This document shows positions 53,290-64,000 of a stretch of 64,000 bases of DNA, in pieces. The DNA is from Limnephilus marmoratus. Taxonomy: Eukaryota; Arthropoda; Insecta; Trichoptera; Limnephilidae. The stretch covers positions 65,963,072 through 66,027,071 of the forward strand of contig OU862907.1 of the NCBI GenBank assembly GCA_917880885.1, in the 5' to 3' direction. Positions within the stretch are counted from its first letter, which is position 1; every line of letters begins with the position of its first letter. The translations under genes and the position numbers were made by a program. The notes below the pieces were generated by a model. The model did no database searches. It worked only from the letters and a program-made list of their open reading frames with translations, and was not told the origin of the DNA.

Positions 53290-55442
53290 TAGACATGGGC
53301 AAAATTGAATGACTGAATGAATAAATTCAATCTTGTGACACACTCTATCTGATTCTCAATTTCAAAAGGAATTGAGTCTTCATTCCTCATCTTTGGCCTT
53401 GCATCCTGCGATTTTTAACGGCACCATTAGTTTTTATTCTCAATTGATTTTACTGTTAAATTATTTCAATGAAGGATGTGTACCGTAAACGATTTAAATA
53501 TTATAATGATTCGTAAACATTTAAATATTATTTACGTGTTTTGCACGGGCGCTATGGGCGGCGCGCCCATAGAATAATAGTGCAAAACACGTAAAGTATC
53601 CCGCTCCCGCGCGCCATTCGTATAACACCCGTAGGTACCAACTTCATCGTGGTCAGCCCAAGCGAAATACGATCGCGAATCACCGAGTCTCTTTCACAAC
53701 GCAAGAATTAATACATAGGTTCTATTCAGTACCTACATGATCCTGTCATAGTCCACCGCGCCGTCCCAATCCTGTACTCGTCGCGTCTCTAGTTAATAGT
53801 CTGTCGCTAGGTAATAGTCTGCCCGGAGCGCGGAGTCTTTTTCACTTTTTTTTTTTTTTTTTTTTTTATTAATTTTCAACGCCCTGATGGGCTTTTACAT
53901 TACAAGTTTGTAATACAGAGACAGGTTTTTTAAAAACAAAATATACACTATAAAAATAAATAAATAACAAGTAATACAGATAAATTAAGGAAGATAAAAC
54001 ATTACGATAAAAGAGAAAGTTTTAAGTTGTAAACAGCGTAGAAAATAAACTAGTAGGTAGGTACTCGTATGTTAGTAATTAATTGTGATGTGTAAATAAT
54101 ACATGACAAAATGCAAGATACATAAAAATAAAACGGTAACTAGTTATTACATTGTGGTTAAATATAGAAATACACAAATAACACACTTGGGAATTAAATC
54201 ATTCAGTTGTGACGTCATCGTCTCTATGATCTCGTCAATCTCAGTCTCAAGAGAAACGGCACGCAGTTGCTAGGTCCGCAGCTTGCGAGTTTTCAAAAGT
54301 CAATGCGAGGCAAGAGGCAAGACACTAGTCAAAAGTTACGAATTCATTCCTCAATGCTCGCCGCAAAACTGTCCGTGCGGTTTACCCATTCCTCTCCGTG
54401 GGCCAAGCCTTCAATTTATTTTTTGGTACGCATAAAAGCTATTGGAATACAAATACCTACCAACTTTGAGACGCCGAACTTCGGCAATCGGCTGTGGTCG
54501 GCTGTCATTAAATAATGTCTTTAAATGATAAAATGTTTGTTTATATTAGATCACGTGAAGTGGGATAATTTCGGTTTAATAAATAAAATAAAATTGGTAC
54601 AACTTTAGGGGTGAAACAAAACACTGTTTAATTTTAAGATTTTATTGCTAGTCTAATGTTAATACATTTTTCTTGTCAATTTTTTTTTGTTTTAACAAAG
54701 TGAAATAGGCAATTTTCGTTATTTGTTTTTGGGGTGTTATGCCGTGTTGCGCTACCTCCTTCTTTAGCCAACGTATCTGAAATAGGTAAATTCACCCTAG
54801 ATAGAGTGCTTTGTGTAGTGAAAACTTCTTTAGCACCGTTGTGTTTTGAAACTCGATGAAACGAAAAATAAAGACATTACAAAGAGGCAATTTGGGAGGC
54901 GGGAATGGGTACCGCCACCCCGGGAACCTTTATTGGATAACCAACACCTCTGCCATAGGTCACCCCAAGTGGTTCGTTTCATGGGGTGAGGTATGTCTAG
55001 GTCTTGGAGGTGGACAACCAGGACACATTGAACCCCAGATTCATACCCACCCCTTAGACACTTTTCCTTCCCAGAACTCTCCTCTCCTTCCATTGCTTAA
55101 AAAAAACCCTCCACAGAGCATCCCCAAAGATGACATAGGCCCTGAGGGAATTTATTTTCCGTAGGGCCTCCTGTTTGGAGCTCATGTAAAAAAAGGCAAG
55201 CACCTACATTTATAGGATTTAGTCTAATCGGTCTCCTCTTTGTGCGGTGCTTCGTAGCCTATCGGTCTCCTCATAATGCGGTGCATCGTAACCTCTCCAC
55301 TCATGTCTTCATTGTTGTTGTTTGTTTTTTTTTTTTTTTTGAATTAATTGAATTAAAGGAATGAATAGAAGGAATCAATTCAAAAGGCCAGGAGAATCAG
55401 ACTGAATCGATTCACGTCTGGGAATAATTCTGCCCATGTCTA
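53290..55442. mobile_element. hAT-like element with TAGACATGGGC termini
   Basis: It begins TAGACATGGGCAAAATTGAA and ends with the complement of TAGACATGGGCAGAATTATT. Both subterminal regions are rich in gaatgaat/ttgaattc-type A/T motifs. No clean TSD was found (cagtgtat versus gtttgcat), so the flanks may have diverged or recombined. It contains a 23-base T run at 53849 and a dispersed repeat B copy. Confidence 0.62.
54890..55190 (+). repeat. Dispersed repeat B (SINE-like), nearly full copy
   Basis: It starts gggaggcgggaatgggtacc and contains ccccgggaacc, 'ggtcaccccaagtggttcg' and tccttcccagaa. It ends gggcctcctgtttggagctc, then atgtaaaaaaa. The oligo(A) end indicates retroposition on the plus strand. 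No A/B boxes are obvious at the 5' end. Confidence 0.78.
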
Positions 55443-56428
55443 GTTTGCATTGGATGAAAATTATATTTTTCTCTTGTGTGTATGACTAATGACTACATCT
55501 AGACGGGGGAAGCCGTGCGTCGCTGAATAAAGAAATATCTGCGATCTCCGTGCTCGAAAACAACTTTGTCACCGACCAGGCATCATTACCTTCCAGCATT
55601 TTTTATAGTTAAGTACATGTTTTAAAAATTCGAATCATATGTCTATAAACTGTATTTAGTCGGACTATTTTTGATTGAATCATACAGATTTGTAATGTCA
55701 ACATTAAGCGAGTAATTGAGAAAAAACTGTCAAAACTTCATTACCCTCCGATTCATTACCTTCCGAATCGTCAAAATTTTTGCCGGATGGTAATGTAGAG
55801 GTTTGGAGGGTAATGAAACTTTTATAAGGGTTATTTTTACGAGCATCTGGGACCATGTTTGGAGCTAAATAAAAGCTAATATTATGAATAAATGCAGTTT
55901 CTTGCGTTCTGGCGTCGGACAATTTCGCTTTTAGTGAAATAAATATTTTCGTTTTATTTTTTTTGATGTGGAAAAACAATCAGTTAAAAGTTACCCCGCA
56001 AATTTTTATTTGTAAATTGATTTTTTATTCAATGATATAATTATTCAAATGTAAACGAATATATTATACAAATGATTTAACTATTCACCCTACAGTCTCA
56101 AGATCTTTCATTAGTTAGTTGTCTTTCAAAACTGACGAATTTTTACATAATTTCAAGTTTCTAAACAATGCCAAATTTAAACAAAAATCTACATAATTGG
56201 GCATCAGGAGTCCAACGTAAATTTTTTGATTAAAAAACGGTATCACTACTGTTACATTTTAAATCATTTAGGGTAAAAAATTATTAAACAAAGATATAAA
56301 AGTGGTAACCATTTTTTGGACTCTCCTGTAAAAGTTACCAAAATGAAATTATCCATTTTGTTCTTCGACTTCTCACTTAATCCGATACTTATGATAATTT
56401 TTCTTTGTTATTTGTTACAGGCTTAACC

Positions 56429-57474
56429 ACTATAAACCACAATGGTAAAGTTAAATAAAAATCTGAAAAATTAAGAAAAGCTATCCAAGGACAGACTACG
56501 TAAGCAACAAAAATATGCAGAGATTTAAAACAATCCGAAACTGTACAGTCTTCAGAAAGCGAAAAAAAAATATACACTCTGCGAAAAGCGCAAAAAAGGA
56601 TATGCAGCATTGAAGATAATAATTGTTGGATGATTTTTATAGCGCCATTTTCGTGAGAAAGATATAAGTGAAAGAGCCCAGAGAAAGCAAGGACGAAGAT
56701 GGCGAAAGAACTCTCTAAATTATTTGAAGAAAAAAGAAGAGCAGTGTAAAATAGAAATGATTGTAGTAGAAAATATGCCTCCAATTAGAGACAATGTTAA
56801 GGAAGTACCCAATAATGTGCGAAACACTCTAGATCCTGACCTCTTTGCAGTCGAGAATGAACAACGAATCACACAAAAAAACATGCATGGTCTAACGAAT
56901 GTTAGAAAATAAAGGTACAGATCTATGAAAAACATTACCAAGTTACAGGATGAGATAAACAAACTTAAGAAAGAGAAAAAAAAACGAACAAAAGAAAATG
57001 GAGGCGTTGCAGCTACAAAACGCAAACATAGCAATCGGAGATACATTAGGGAAAAAATTAAACGACATAGCTAATATTGACTCGCCTACTATTTTCAACA
57101 ATATTGATGACAATATGCTATTGAACGAATTCGACGGCTCCATGTTTTTGGACGATACTATTGCTTCAACGCCAGAATCTGCTAAAACTATAGAAAAGAA
57201 ATGTACAGTGAAAATACTCTCAAATGACCCGTTCGACTGTCAGCATTATTCCTTCTATAAAAATAGTACCCAAGAATTCAATCTTTTCGATCAATGTGAG
57301 TTCGAGAAGTTCATCCGATCCCTAAGAGTAGAAGATCCTGATTTCAATGAATCAAAACAGCAGTCTCCTAAAACTATGGAAATCCCACACATGGAAATTG
57401 ACGAAAAGAGCATAAGGAGGCGCCATTCAAATATGACTTCGATGACTGATAATGGTTCGTTCAATATAAAATAA
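56429..57474 (+). pseudogene. Transposon-encoded basic protein, decayed (unnamed family)
   Basis: Composite frames give KLSKDRLRKQQKYAEI-stop-NNPKLYS, then KKYTLCEKRKKGYAAL, SERAQRKQGRRWRKNSLNYL and a possible ENMPP motif. The C-terminal ORF of 158 codons (56998-57474) is rich in Asp/Asn with FDQCEFEKFIRSLRVEDPDF. I recall the layout (basic RK-rich start, RKxxYxxIKxxPxLY, QRKxxRxWRxNSxxY) from many uncharacterised repeat-encoded arthropod proteins. Their function is not known to me. At least three stops or frameshifts are present. Confidence 0.6.
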
Positions 57475-58379
57475 ATAACACAACACACCATTTCATTGTG
57501 AAAATTATTGGGAAATATGAGTAAACAATGGAGTACAAAGTAATTTTTTTTAAAAGCTCAAGGAAATTCCAAAAAAAATGTTTGGCCAATTTCATTTCAT
57601 TCTGGAATCACAAATTCTTCAGCGCTTGCAAAATCCGTATGATGGAAGAGGAAAATTCACTTTCAAAAATTTGCCGAACTTTAATTTTAAATAGTTTTCG
57701 AGCAAAAACTTTCACAAAAATAGCAACTGGTGATCTCATTAAAGTTCCTTAAATATCATGTTCCTATTTAGATGTAAGACCTGTACCTAGTACGTATTAG
57801 TTATCTTGTGTTTGTTTAGTAGTGTCTCTGATGTTATTTTTAACTGCATTCCAATTGAGATCTGTTCTTTTCTTATTTTAATTATTATTTTTAATATTAT
57901 TTAAATACTTCTATTTTTCAATTATTACAATGTTTGCTCAGGAATGTGAAATTTTTGTATTTCTTGTGTCCAATACCCACTTATAAAACTGAATTATAAA
58001 GAATTTGACTACGCCTTATAATTTTGGGGTAAGTAGTATAAGTAGGGAAATTTTTGTTGTGCCTGTGATGTTCCTGCTGCATTTTCTTCATTTGTACCTA
58101 TTTTGATATTTTGTCCATTATTTTTCAACAATTTATACAAATATTGCAAAAGCAGAACTGCAAAAGCATAAGTAAGCTGAATGAAAAAATGTATTTCTTG
58201 TCTCCAATACTCGAAAGTCTGAATAAAGCTTTTAGTTTTTCATTATAATAGATTTTTCTTCCTTTTTCCTAATCCGCTCATCACGTCAGGTCAAATGATA
58301 CTTGGCATGATTTGAAATCTATTTTATTATTCAATTTCAATTCATATTTCATTATTCACAGAAATTTTAAGAACTTTGA

Positions 58380-58500
58380 ACGTGTTCACTACCATTTATT
58401 AATATTTCATTACCAAACTTCATCACCATCCAAATTTATAAATTACCATCCAACAGTTTTTCATTACCATCCACACCTTCATTACCATCCATCAATTTTC
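58380..58500 (+). repeat. Cluster of attaccatcc motifs
   Basis: The motif (c/t)attaccatcc or a close variant occurs about five times within 90 bp. It lies about 150 bp inside the right TIR of the 5.85-kb transposon and could represent subterminal binding sites. Confidence 0.65.
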
Positions 58501-59070
58501 TTCGTATCTAAGAGTCGTAGAAAGGTGCCCTTTTCACCTCTCTACATCTGGTAGGTACAGGAACCCATTTCTATAAAAATATATAGTAAAAACGCAAAAA
58601 AAAAAATTCCGCGGAATCAGGCAAATTTGAACGAAACCGCGGAATGACCCATTTGCATGTGTGTGTGTGAATTAACTGTGACAACGGCTGCGGGGATACA
58701 GACATAACAAAAGATACAACCAACGATAATTATAATATTTTTTTTATTAATAATTAAATTTATTACATAGCATAAATACAATTTATTCTAAAGTAAATTT
58801 ATTTTTAAATTTTAGACACTGTAAGATTATCGGTATGATTATTCTGTGAACCGTCATTCATATTTGTTTTATTTTAGGGAAATCAAATACGAGTACATTT
58901 AAAATGAAAAGTATTCACAAAAAGCCACAACTTATTCATATATTTCCTCATCACACAGTAATAACTGAAGTGTATAGTACTTAATTATTACATACGTTTT
59001 AATAGCAGATACCTATTTTGTGATGTGACATTATAATTTTAAATTATCATCTACATAGAAAAATTTCAGA

Positions 59071-59205
59071 TAAGGGGGCGTTCAAGTAATACGTAACGCA
59101 ATTTTTAAAGATTTTGGAACCCCCCTCCCCCTCCCCTGTAACGCGCCGTAACATTTTCCTTTACCCCCCCCCCCCCCCCCCCTAAACGTTACGTAACACC
59201 CAAGT
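59071..59205. repeat. Small MITE-like repeat with cgtaacg ends
   Basis: The left block gggggcgttcaagtaatacg-taacg and right block cgttacgtaacacccaag are partly inverted. C-rich tracts (cccctccccctcccc and about 20 C) lie between them. No TSD was verified. Confidence 0.4.
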
Positions 59206-59432
59206 GTCAATTTTTATCTGAAAGTCAAAATTAAGTTGCGCAACGTACTGAAATGTATTCTCATTGTATCCTTTTTCTCGATTTAATCGCATTTGCGGTA
59301 ACAAATTAATATCACTCGCGATAAATACCCATATTGTTCAATTTATTTATTCAAATTGTATTATAAAAAAAAATGGAAATTACCATTCCTTTACCATTCA
59401 TTTACAATTCCTTGCGGTTTACACGTGCTTTG

Positions 59433-59876
59433 AGGTTAAACATCACGTACGTTATAATCTACGCATTTACAGATGGCGCCAATTAAATAATTTTAGGTTT
59501 TTAATACTTTTTGCACGTGCTTTAAAATATTGAGGTGAATTAATTGTTTGCGCCTGTACAGATTTAATATTTAATATGAATATAAATAAATAGTTTTGTT
59601 CATAAACAAACCTAAATCTTTCAAGAAAGGCTGAAAAATACAATATTGGATTGAGTCACCGATACAAAATTGAATTTTTCAGCCTTTCTTGAAAGATTTG
59701 GGTTTGTTTATGGACAAAACTATTTATTTATATTCATATTAAATATGTACGGGCGCAAACAATAAATTTACTTTGATATTTTAAAGCGTAACGTGCAGAA
59801 AGAATTAAAAACCTAAAATAATTTAATTGGCGTCATCTGTGAATGCGTTGATTATAACGTGCGTGACGTTAAACCT
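59433..59876. mobile_element. Hairpin MITE, about 440 bp
   Basis: Arms of about 205 bp are inverted copies (aggttaaacatcacgtacgt / complement; ttcaagaaaggctgaaaaat / attttt... complement). The loop is only about 35 nt around 59655. Single-arm relatives are at 136-225 and 45365-45425. No ORF. Confidence 0.85.
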
Positions 59877-60096
59877 TAATATAAATATTAGCTGCACTGA
59901 GGAGGCCCTAAGAAAGTAATTTTCCTATTGTTTCCCTGTGGAGCACCACTTTACTCCACTATAATTCTCAAGCTGACTCATAGTGGAATTTAACGAAACT
60001 TTTTTAAAACAAAATAATCTGAAAATGATTGATAGAGACCGTTTTGTCCGCCAGAGTGCTCTGATGCTGTTTTGTACTAATATTATACCTTATACC

Positions 60097-60764
60097 TAGA
60101 GATGGCAAAATTTCGTTTTAACTAAAAACGCGAAAAAATAGCGAAAAACGTGATTTTGGCCGTATTTCAGCTAAATTATTCTATTTAGCGAAATAGGCGT
60201 GAATTTCCCGAAAATACCGGGTATTAAAATAATAGGTGAGAATTTAAAAAAATTGATATTTATCAGCGGAAATAAGTGATTAAAAATCATCTCTATCTTC
60301 AGCTCGCGCTCCCCCAACTGTGTGCGTAAGCTCGAAGCCTGTCCTACCTCTTTTTACAATTTTGTTACTATTTTATGTGTAAATATATAATATTTTTGTA
60401 CTGTAGGCTAAAATTGCTTTTTGACATTACACAAATTGTGCGAAATAAATTACGCCTATTGATGTTAATCGCAATCTGCATTAGTTTTGTTTGTGTTCGA
60501 CCCGTACTTAGAGTTTCCTTCCTTATTAATTTAATATTAAAATTAATTACTTATAATCTTTCACATGGAAATACTTGCAAATGATGGTTAAACATATATT
60601 TTACCAAAAATACTTAAAATATGCGCTAAAAACATTCAGGAAATACATTTTTTTCTATTTTGCTACAAAACGCTAAATTATGCCTCAAAATGGTATAAAA
60701 CGCTAAATTTCCAATTGTTAATGCTAAAAAATCTGAAAATTAATGCTAAATTTTGCCATCTCTA
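60097..60764. mobile_element. Non-autonomous hAT element, TSD cttatacc
   Basis: TIRs are TAGAGATGGCAAAATTT and AAATTTTGCCATCTCTA, with a perfect 8-bp TSD at 60089-60096 and 60765-60772. Short 'aaaacgctaaat' and aaaacgcgaaaa motifs recur inside. No transposase is encoded, and the 69-codon ORF has no domain. Confidence 0.93.
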
Positions 60765-60772
60765 CTTATACC

Positions 60773-61104
60773 TATTCCTCTTCGCGTTAAGTGTTGAGAG
60801 CGCCGTAGGTAAGCAGCTCATCGGCGCCGGCGCCTCCAGCGGCTATTTTTTTTACATACCTAGTTTAATCACAATCGATTAAGTATTTTTTTGCATGAAG
60901 AAGTAACATATACCTATACACACACATACACACACACATACACACTTTCGCAGTTATAATATTAGTAGGGATAATTAATAAAAAAATTATAACCTAATAT
61001 CTGATAAATAAAAGAATAAACTTATCAATTATTAATTTAAAAATTGGTATTCACTAATCTCATTCAAGGTCAAATGTTAAAAAAAAAAAAATTCTGCGTC
61101 TACA
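60773..61104. other. No gene; CA-type microsatellite
   Basis: A (cacaca)n/(cacata)n run lies at 60919-60944. An AT-rich stretch leads into the hAT transposase remnant. Confidence 0.5.
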
Positions 61105-61467
61105 TTATTGTCTTACAAAGTTGTAAATAGCATCGCCATAATTTAAAGATAGCAAAAAGTTTAGTTCAATGTTATGTATTGCTAACGAATTTAATCTCTT
61201 ATCTGTCATGGAAAAGCGAAGATAATTTTTCACTTTCCTTTGAAGGGAAAAACTCCGCTCACCAATGCAATTGCTAACTGGCGTCGATACGCACTTTTTT
61301 AAGACTATGTCGATGTTTGGGTAAATTGTTTCGAGTTCTTTATTTCTTAGAACCTGTAAAATCGCTTTGCTTAGAGCAGATCTCCGTCTCGAGCTATCGT
61401 TGTTAAATAAGAACGTACATAGATAGAGACATTCATCAACAAAGCAGTTTTTAAAATCACCAATCAC
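61105..61467 (-). pseudogene. hAT transposase C-terminal dimerisation region
   Basis: The 120-codon ORF includes LETIYPNIDIVLKKCVSTPV, SNCIGERSFSLQRKVKNYLR and MTDKRLNSLAIHNIEL. These match the hAT family C-terminal signature (YPN, PVS.C..ERSFS.L..IKNYLRS.M...RL..LA.L.IE). The DDE catalytic domain upstream is not visible in this frame. It is the best-preserved transposase piece in the window, but no element ends were found around it. Confidence 0.8.
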
Positions 61468-61589
61468 CAGAATATATTGTTACTAGCATACTAGCTCTAT
61501 TTTGAACTTGTTCAAAAATTAGTTCAACTTATTCACTGTTCAAATTTACCAAATTCCTTAAAAACGTAAATTTACAATAAAAAAATACT

Positions 61590-61835
61590 GATAAAGGTTT
61601 TTAAAAGGTGAGTAAATATGTGACATTTAAATATCCCTTTACATGAATAGTTGCAGTCAGGACACGAAAAAGATTTCTCTCCACTGTGAATCAGCGAGTG
61701 CTTTCTTAGACGTCCCTTTTGAGAACACTTATAGTTACAGTCAGGATATGAAAAAGTTTTTTCTCCTCTTAGTATCATATTGTGGATTTTTAAATCTCTC
61801 TTTTGAGAACTTGTGTAATTGCATCCGGAAAAGGA
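61590..61835 (-). pseudogene. Decayed C2H2 zinc-finger array fragment
   Basis: Three to four fingers are recognisable: GCNYTSSQKRDLKIH, TFSYPDCNYKCSQKGRLRKH and SFSCPDCNYSCKGIFKCH, joined by (R/S)GEK linkers. The first Cys of the second finger is Tyr, and the last finger is short. It would have bound DNA or mediated protein contacts. The N-terminal residues of the open frame (MGSIEEAPRKVIFL) come from an adjacent repeat B 3' end, so the original start is lost. Resemblance to the CSECSFNS repeats in the 15184 hAT element suggests a related source. Confidence 0.65.
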
Positions 61836-61900
61836 AATAAACCTTAGGAAAATTACTTTCCTCGGGGCCTCCTCAATGGAGCCCATATAAAAAAATTGTA
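61836..61900 (+). repeat. Dispersed repeat B, 3' end only
   Basis: The blocks 'aaaattactttcctcggggc' and ctcctcaatggagcccatat followed by seven A match the 3' end at 55140-55190. Confidence 0.7.
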
Positions 61901-62254
61901 TTATTTGTAAAACCATATAGGCATATTATAGGTAAGACAGTGGTCAATAGTGGAGATCCGGAAGGAATACAAGGCCGATAAAAATAATAAAAATTTCTAC
62001 ATTTTGTTATGGCGCCGTTTAGTGATAAAATCACGTCAACTGCACTTCGTGGACAGGATTAAAAGGTTTATTTGGTGAGGGCATTAAAAAGCGTTGATAT
62101 GATGCGAAGTGAATTGTGGAAGAAGTCAGGGAAAGCCAAGGAAGTCATGGCATGATCAAGTGAATCGAATATTTAAATAATGATGGACCACGCCAAGAGA
62201 CCGTATATCGACCGTCTACCGACAAAAGAGCGCACGTTTGAAAATATCACCGTG

Positions 62255-62325
62255 CACCGCAAAGCAACCATGAGACGATTTACGAATGCGAATGAAGCAA
62301 GAGTTGTTTGGTGGTCTTTTTAAAA
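62255..62325 (+). pseudogene. Non-LTR reverse transcriptase tail fragment (family L1a)
   Basis: The segment atgagacgatttacgaatgc-gaatgaagcaagagttgttt corresponds to the MRRCMNVNEAR...VVW tail at 29165-29290, with substitutions. About 70 bp remain. Confidence 0.55.
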
Positions 62326-63115
62326 TACTTCGATTCAATTTTTACAATTCAAATGAATCTTTTAAATTGTGTGAGAAGGTGCATTCTTACTTACACAGTT
62401 AATTTTATATTATTTTTGTTTGTTTAAAAATCGGCACCCCTTCGTAACCTCGCGCCCCTAGGCACGTGCCTACTTTGCCTTAGTAGCCCAGTCAACCTGT
62501 GTTTTTAGATGGAAATAAATAGTATAAAGCTAATTTTTTCCCCATCGACTACTACTATTTAGACAAGTGTCTTGTCAAAAGTCCCCGCCCCTACCCCCCT
62601 TGCTCCCGCCCCCTGTGCCCCCCTAAACATGAAAAATGAAAGGGATTCGTAAATCGCGTCTATCTCGATTACTAAACAACATTGGATTGCAATTTTTTTA
62701 TTCTCTTTGTTATAATATTGTCTACAATTAATATCCAGTTAACTTTCGTCGTAACTTTTACCGTTTGTTTGTAATTCGTACGCCGATATTTTATGACAAA
62801 ATGTTTCTTACAAAAGTTGTAGCTCCCATTATTACCTTTAAAATGATTTAAAATAGTACTTACTTTTTTTGAGATCCAGCGAGATTCAGACAGTGTATGG
62901 TGAATGCGTACTCTGTCATGGCGGGTTCGGTCGAGGTGGTGCCGGCCGGCGCACGGCGTTGCAATGCAAATATTGTTGTATCTTATTGTTTTTTTATCTT
63001 TAAGAGGAAATACTAGCTGCGTTTTTCCATACAAACGTATTCCCCGTTTATCTCTCTGGATTTTGACCCTAGAGCAAAATTTTTTTTTACATAATATAGA
63101 TATCGACCACTAGCG
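62326..63115. other. No gene recognised
   Basis: AT-rich sequence with a C-rich tract near 62585-62625. The 120-codon minus ORF at 62672-63034 has no recognised domain. Confidence 0.45.
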
Positions 63116-63268
63116 TGTCGGTACGTTTTGCTTTTTTTGATAATTTACTTCTTATAGAAGTTAGGACCTTCCAAAAATGAATAAAATTGCCTAATTTAAA
63201 CGCCGTCAAAAAACGTTCAGTATACAAACTAAACAATGTATTTTGAAAAAAAGCAAAACGTACCGACA
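63116..63268. repeat. Short inverted repeat
   Basis: tgtcggtacgttttgctttt at 63116 pairs with aaaagcaaaacgtaccgaca ending at 63268. About 110 bp of AT-rich sequence separates the arms. A small MITE is possible, but no TSD was seen. Confidence 0.65.
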
Positions 63269-63649
63269 TAGAATATTTTCTTTTAATACAGTTAGTGAAA
63301 AAAAAATTTAAAATCGGTCCAGTTTTGGAGAAGAAAAATGGGGAATACAAAACATCGATTTCGAAGATTTTATTTAGGTATTTTCGGCCCGACGTGCAGG
63401 TGTCCCTTTCGCTCAGTTCTCCTGGGGGGGCCGGGGAACGAGGGTGTTGACAAATACATATAAAGCGAAGTAGTGATGTAACGAATTTTATCGGTAGACT
63501 AGTGTTGTCCTTGCCCGAGTAATCGATATTTTTTATTCGTTTTTTTTTCTGTTCAGTGACTCATCGCGGTATACCAATACTGACCGAGCTTTCATACTAA
63601 AATTGTGCAAAATTAAAATTGTTTATGTCAAGTACTATAATAAATTTTT
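63269..63649. other. No gene recognised
   Basis: Only a G-rich spot (ctggggggggccgggg) near 63422 stands out. No coding or repeat assignment. Confidence 0.45.
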
Positions 63650-64000
63650 AATTTGGGAGGCGTTATAGGTACCATCGCCCCGGGAACCATTTATTGGATA
63701 CCAACACCCCCGCCACTTGGTCACCCCAAGTGGTCCGCTATGTTTGGTGACTGAGCATGGGTTCCCGGGTTCACGGGTAAGGTCTGCATGGGTTTTGGTG
63801 GCGGATGATTTTGTCCACTTACTGCGTGGCGGGCCGGATTGGGAGAAACTGGAAGTGGGAGATCTTTTGATCTCTACAGCCGGACTCTCTCCACCATCAT
63901 TTCATACTTTTACCTACCCAGAAATTCCTCTCCTTCCTTTCATTAAAAATATCCTCTACACAGCTTCTCCAATGACTTTGCTATACTATAAGGGTATTTA
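63650..64000 (+). repeat. Dispersed repeat B (SINE-like), copy running out of the window
   Basis: It starts gggaggcgttataggtacc and keeps the ccccgggaaccatttattgg, 'cacttggtcaccccaagtgg' and cccagaaattcctctccttc blocks of the 54890 copy. It has an extra roughly 60-bp middle part (gtttggtgactgagcatggg). The 3' end lies beyond the window. Confidence 0.78.

Larger units (their letters stand above)
52798..58650 (+). mobile_element. 5.85-kb DNA transposon with GGGTCATTCCGC termini
   Basis: TIRs are GGGTCATTCCGCAGTTTCGT at the left and the complement of GGGTCATTCCGCGGTTTCGT at the right, extending to about 26 bp. Flanks show attt on both sides, a possible 4-bp TSD. 'cattacc(a/t)tcc' motifs recur near the left (52980), in the middle (55560-55820) and as a cluster near the right end (58380-58500). 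The gene remnant at 56429-57474 lies inside and is the best candidate for its own protein. A MITE and a SINE have inserted into its left half. The superfamily cannot be named from sequence alone. Confidence 0.72.

Overview
This is eukaryotic, most likely arthropod (insect-type) DNA. It is AT-rich with long homopolymer tracts, has one intron-containing gene remnant and no operons, and is dominated by transposons (hAT, Helitron, non-LTR retrotransposons, foldback elements, tRNA-derived SINEs). Pentameric (TTAGG)n-like tracts, the telomere motif of many insects, occur at several places but are interstitial. The order cannot be resolved from the sequence alone.

Left end (1-7.9 kb, minus strand): the only host-gene-like locus. 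A 1536-codon intronless ORF encodes ankyrin repeats, a class-3 lipase domain with the GHSLGG nucleophile motif, a NACHT NTPase, then further ankyrin repeats. The ankyrin tail continues leftward through a frameshift, a 753-bp hAT insertion, an in-frame stop and a spliced exon that ends in another hAT terminus, so the 3' part is decayed.

8-26 kb: stacked DNA transposons. At least eight hAT-type insertions can be delimited by perfect or nearly perfect 8-bp target-site duplications (TSDs): gttaccgg, gctctcca, gatctccc/ggtctccc, tgggtctc, ctctaagg, cttgaacc, gctatcta, ggtggaat. Several are nested three or four deep. A large foldback element, Helitron-type ends, a solo-LTR candidate, non-LTR tails and an older transposon-encoded pseudogene lie among them. 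Long G or C runs sit repeatedly just inside the hAT ends.

26-36 kb: a 12-copy 92/99-bp satellite, dispersed repeats, tRNA-derived SINEs, and a MITE carrying a telomere-like minisatellite.

36-51 kb: non-LTR retrotransposons. There is an R1-like ORF1, a jockey-like ORF2 (endonuclease and reverse transcriptase, minus strand) interrupted by a second non-LTR element with a 12-bp TSD, and three fragments of a CR1/jockey-type family with an esterase-like ORF1. Two large palindromic elements disrupt or accompany them.

51-64 kb: a 5.85-kb transposon with GGGTCATTCCGC termini carrying a decayed basic-protein gene and its own passengers, further hAT/SINE/hairpin elements, a hAT transposase tail and decayed zinc fingers. 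No rRNA, CRISPR array or convincingly intact host gene other than the lipase-NACHT-ankyrin ORF was seen.
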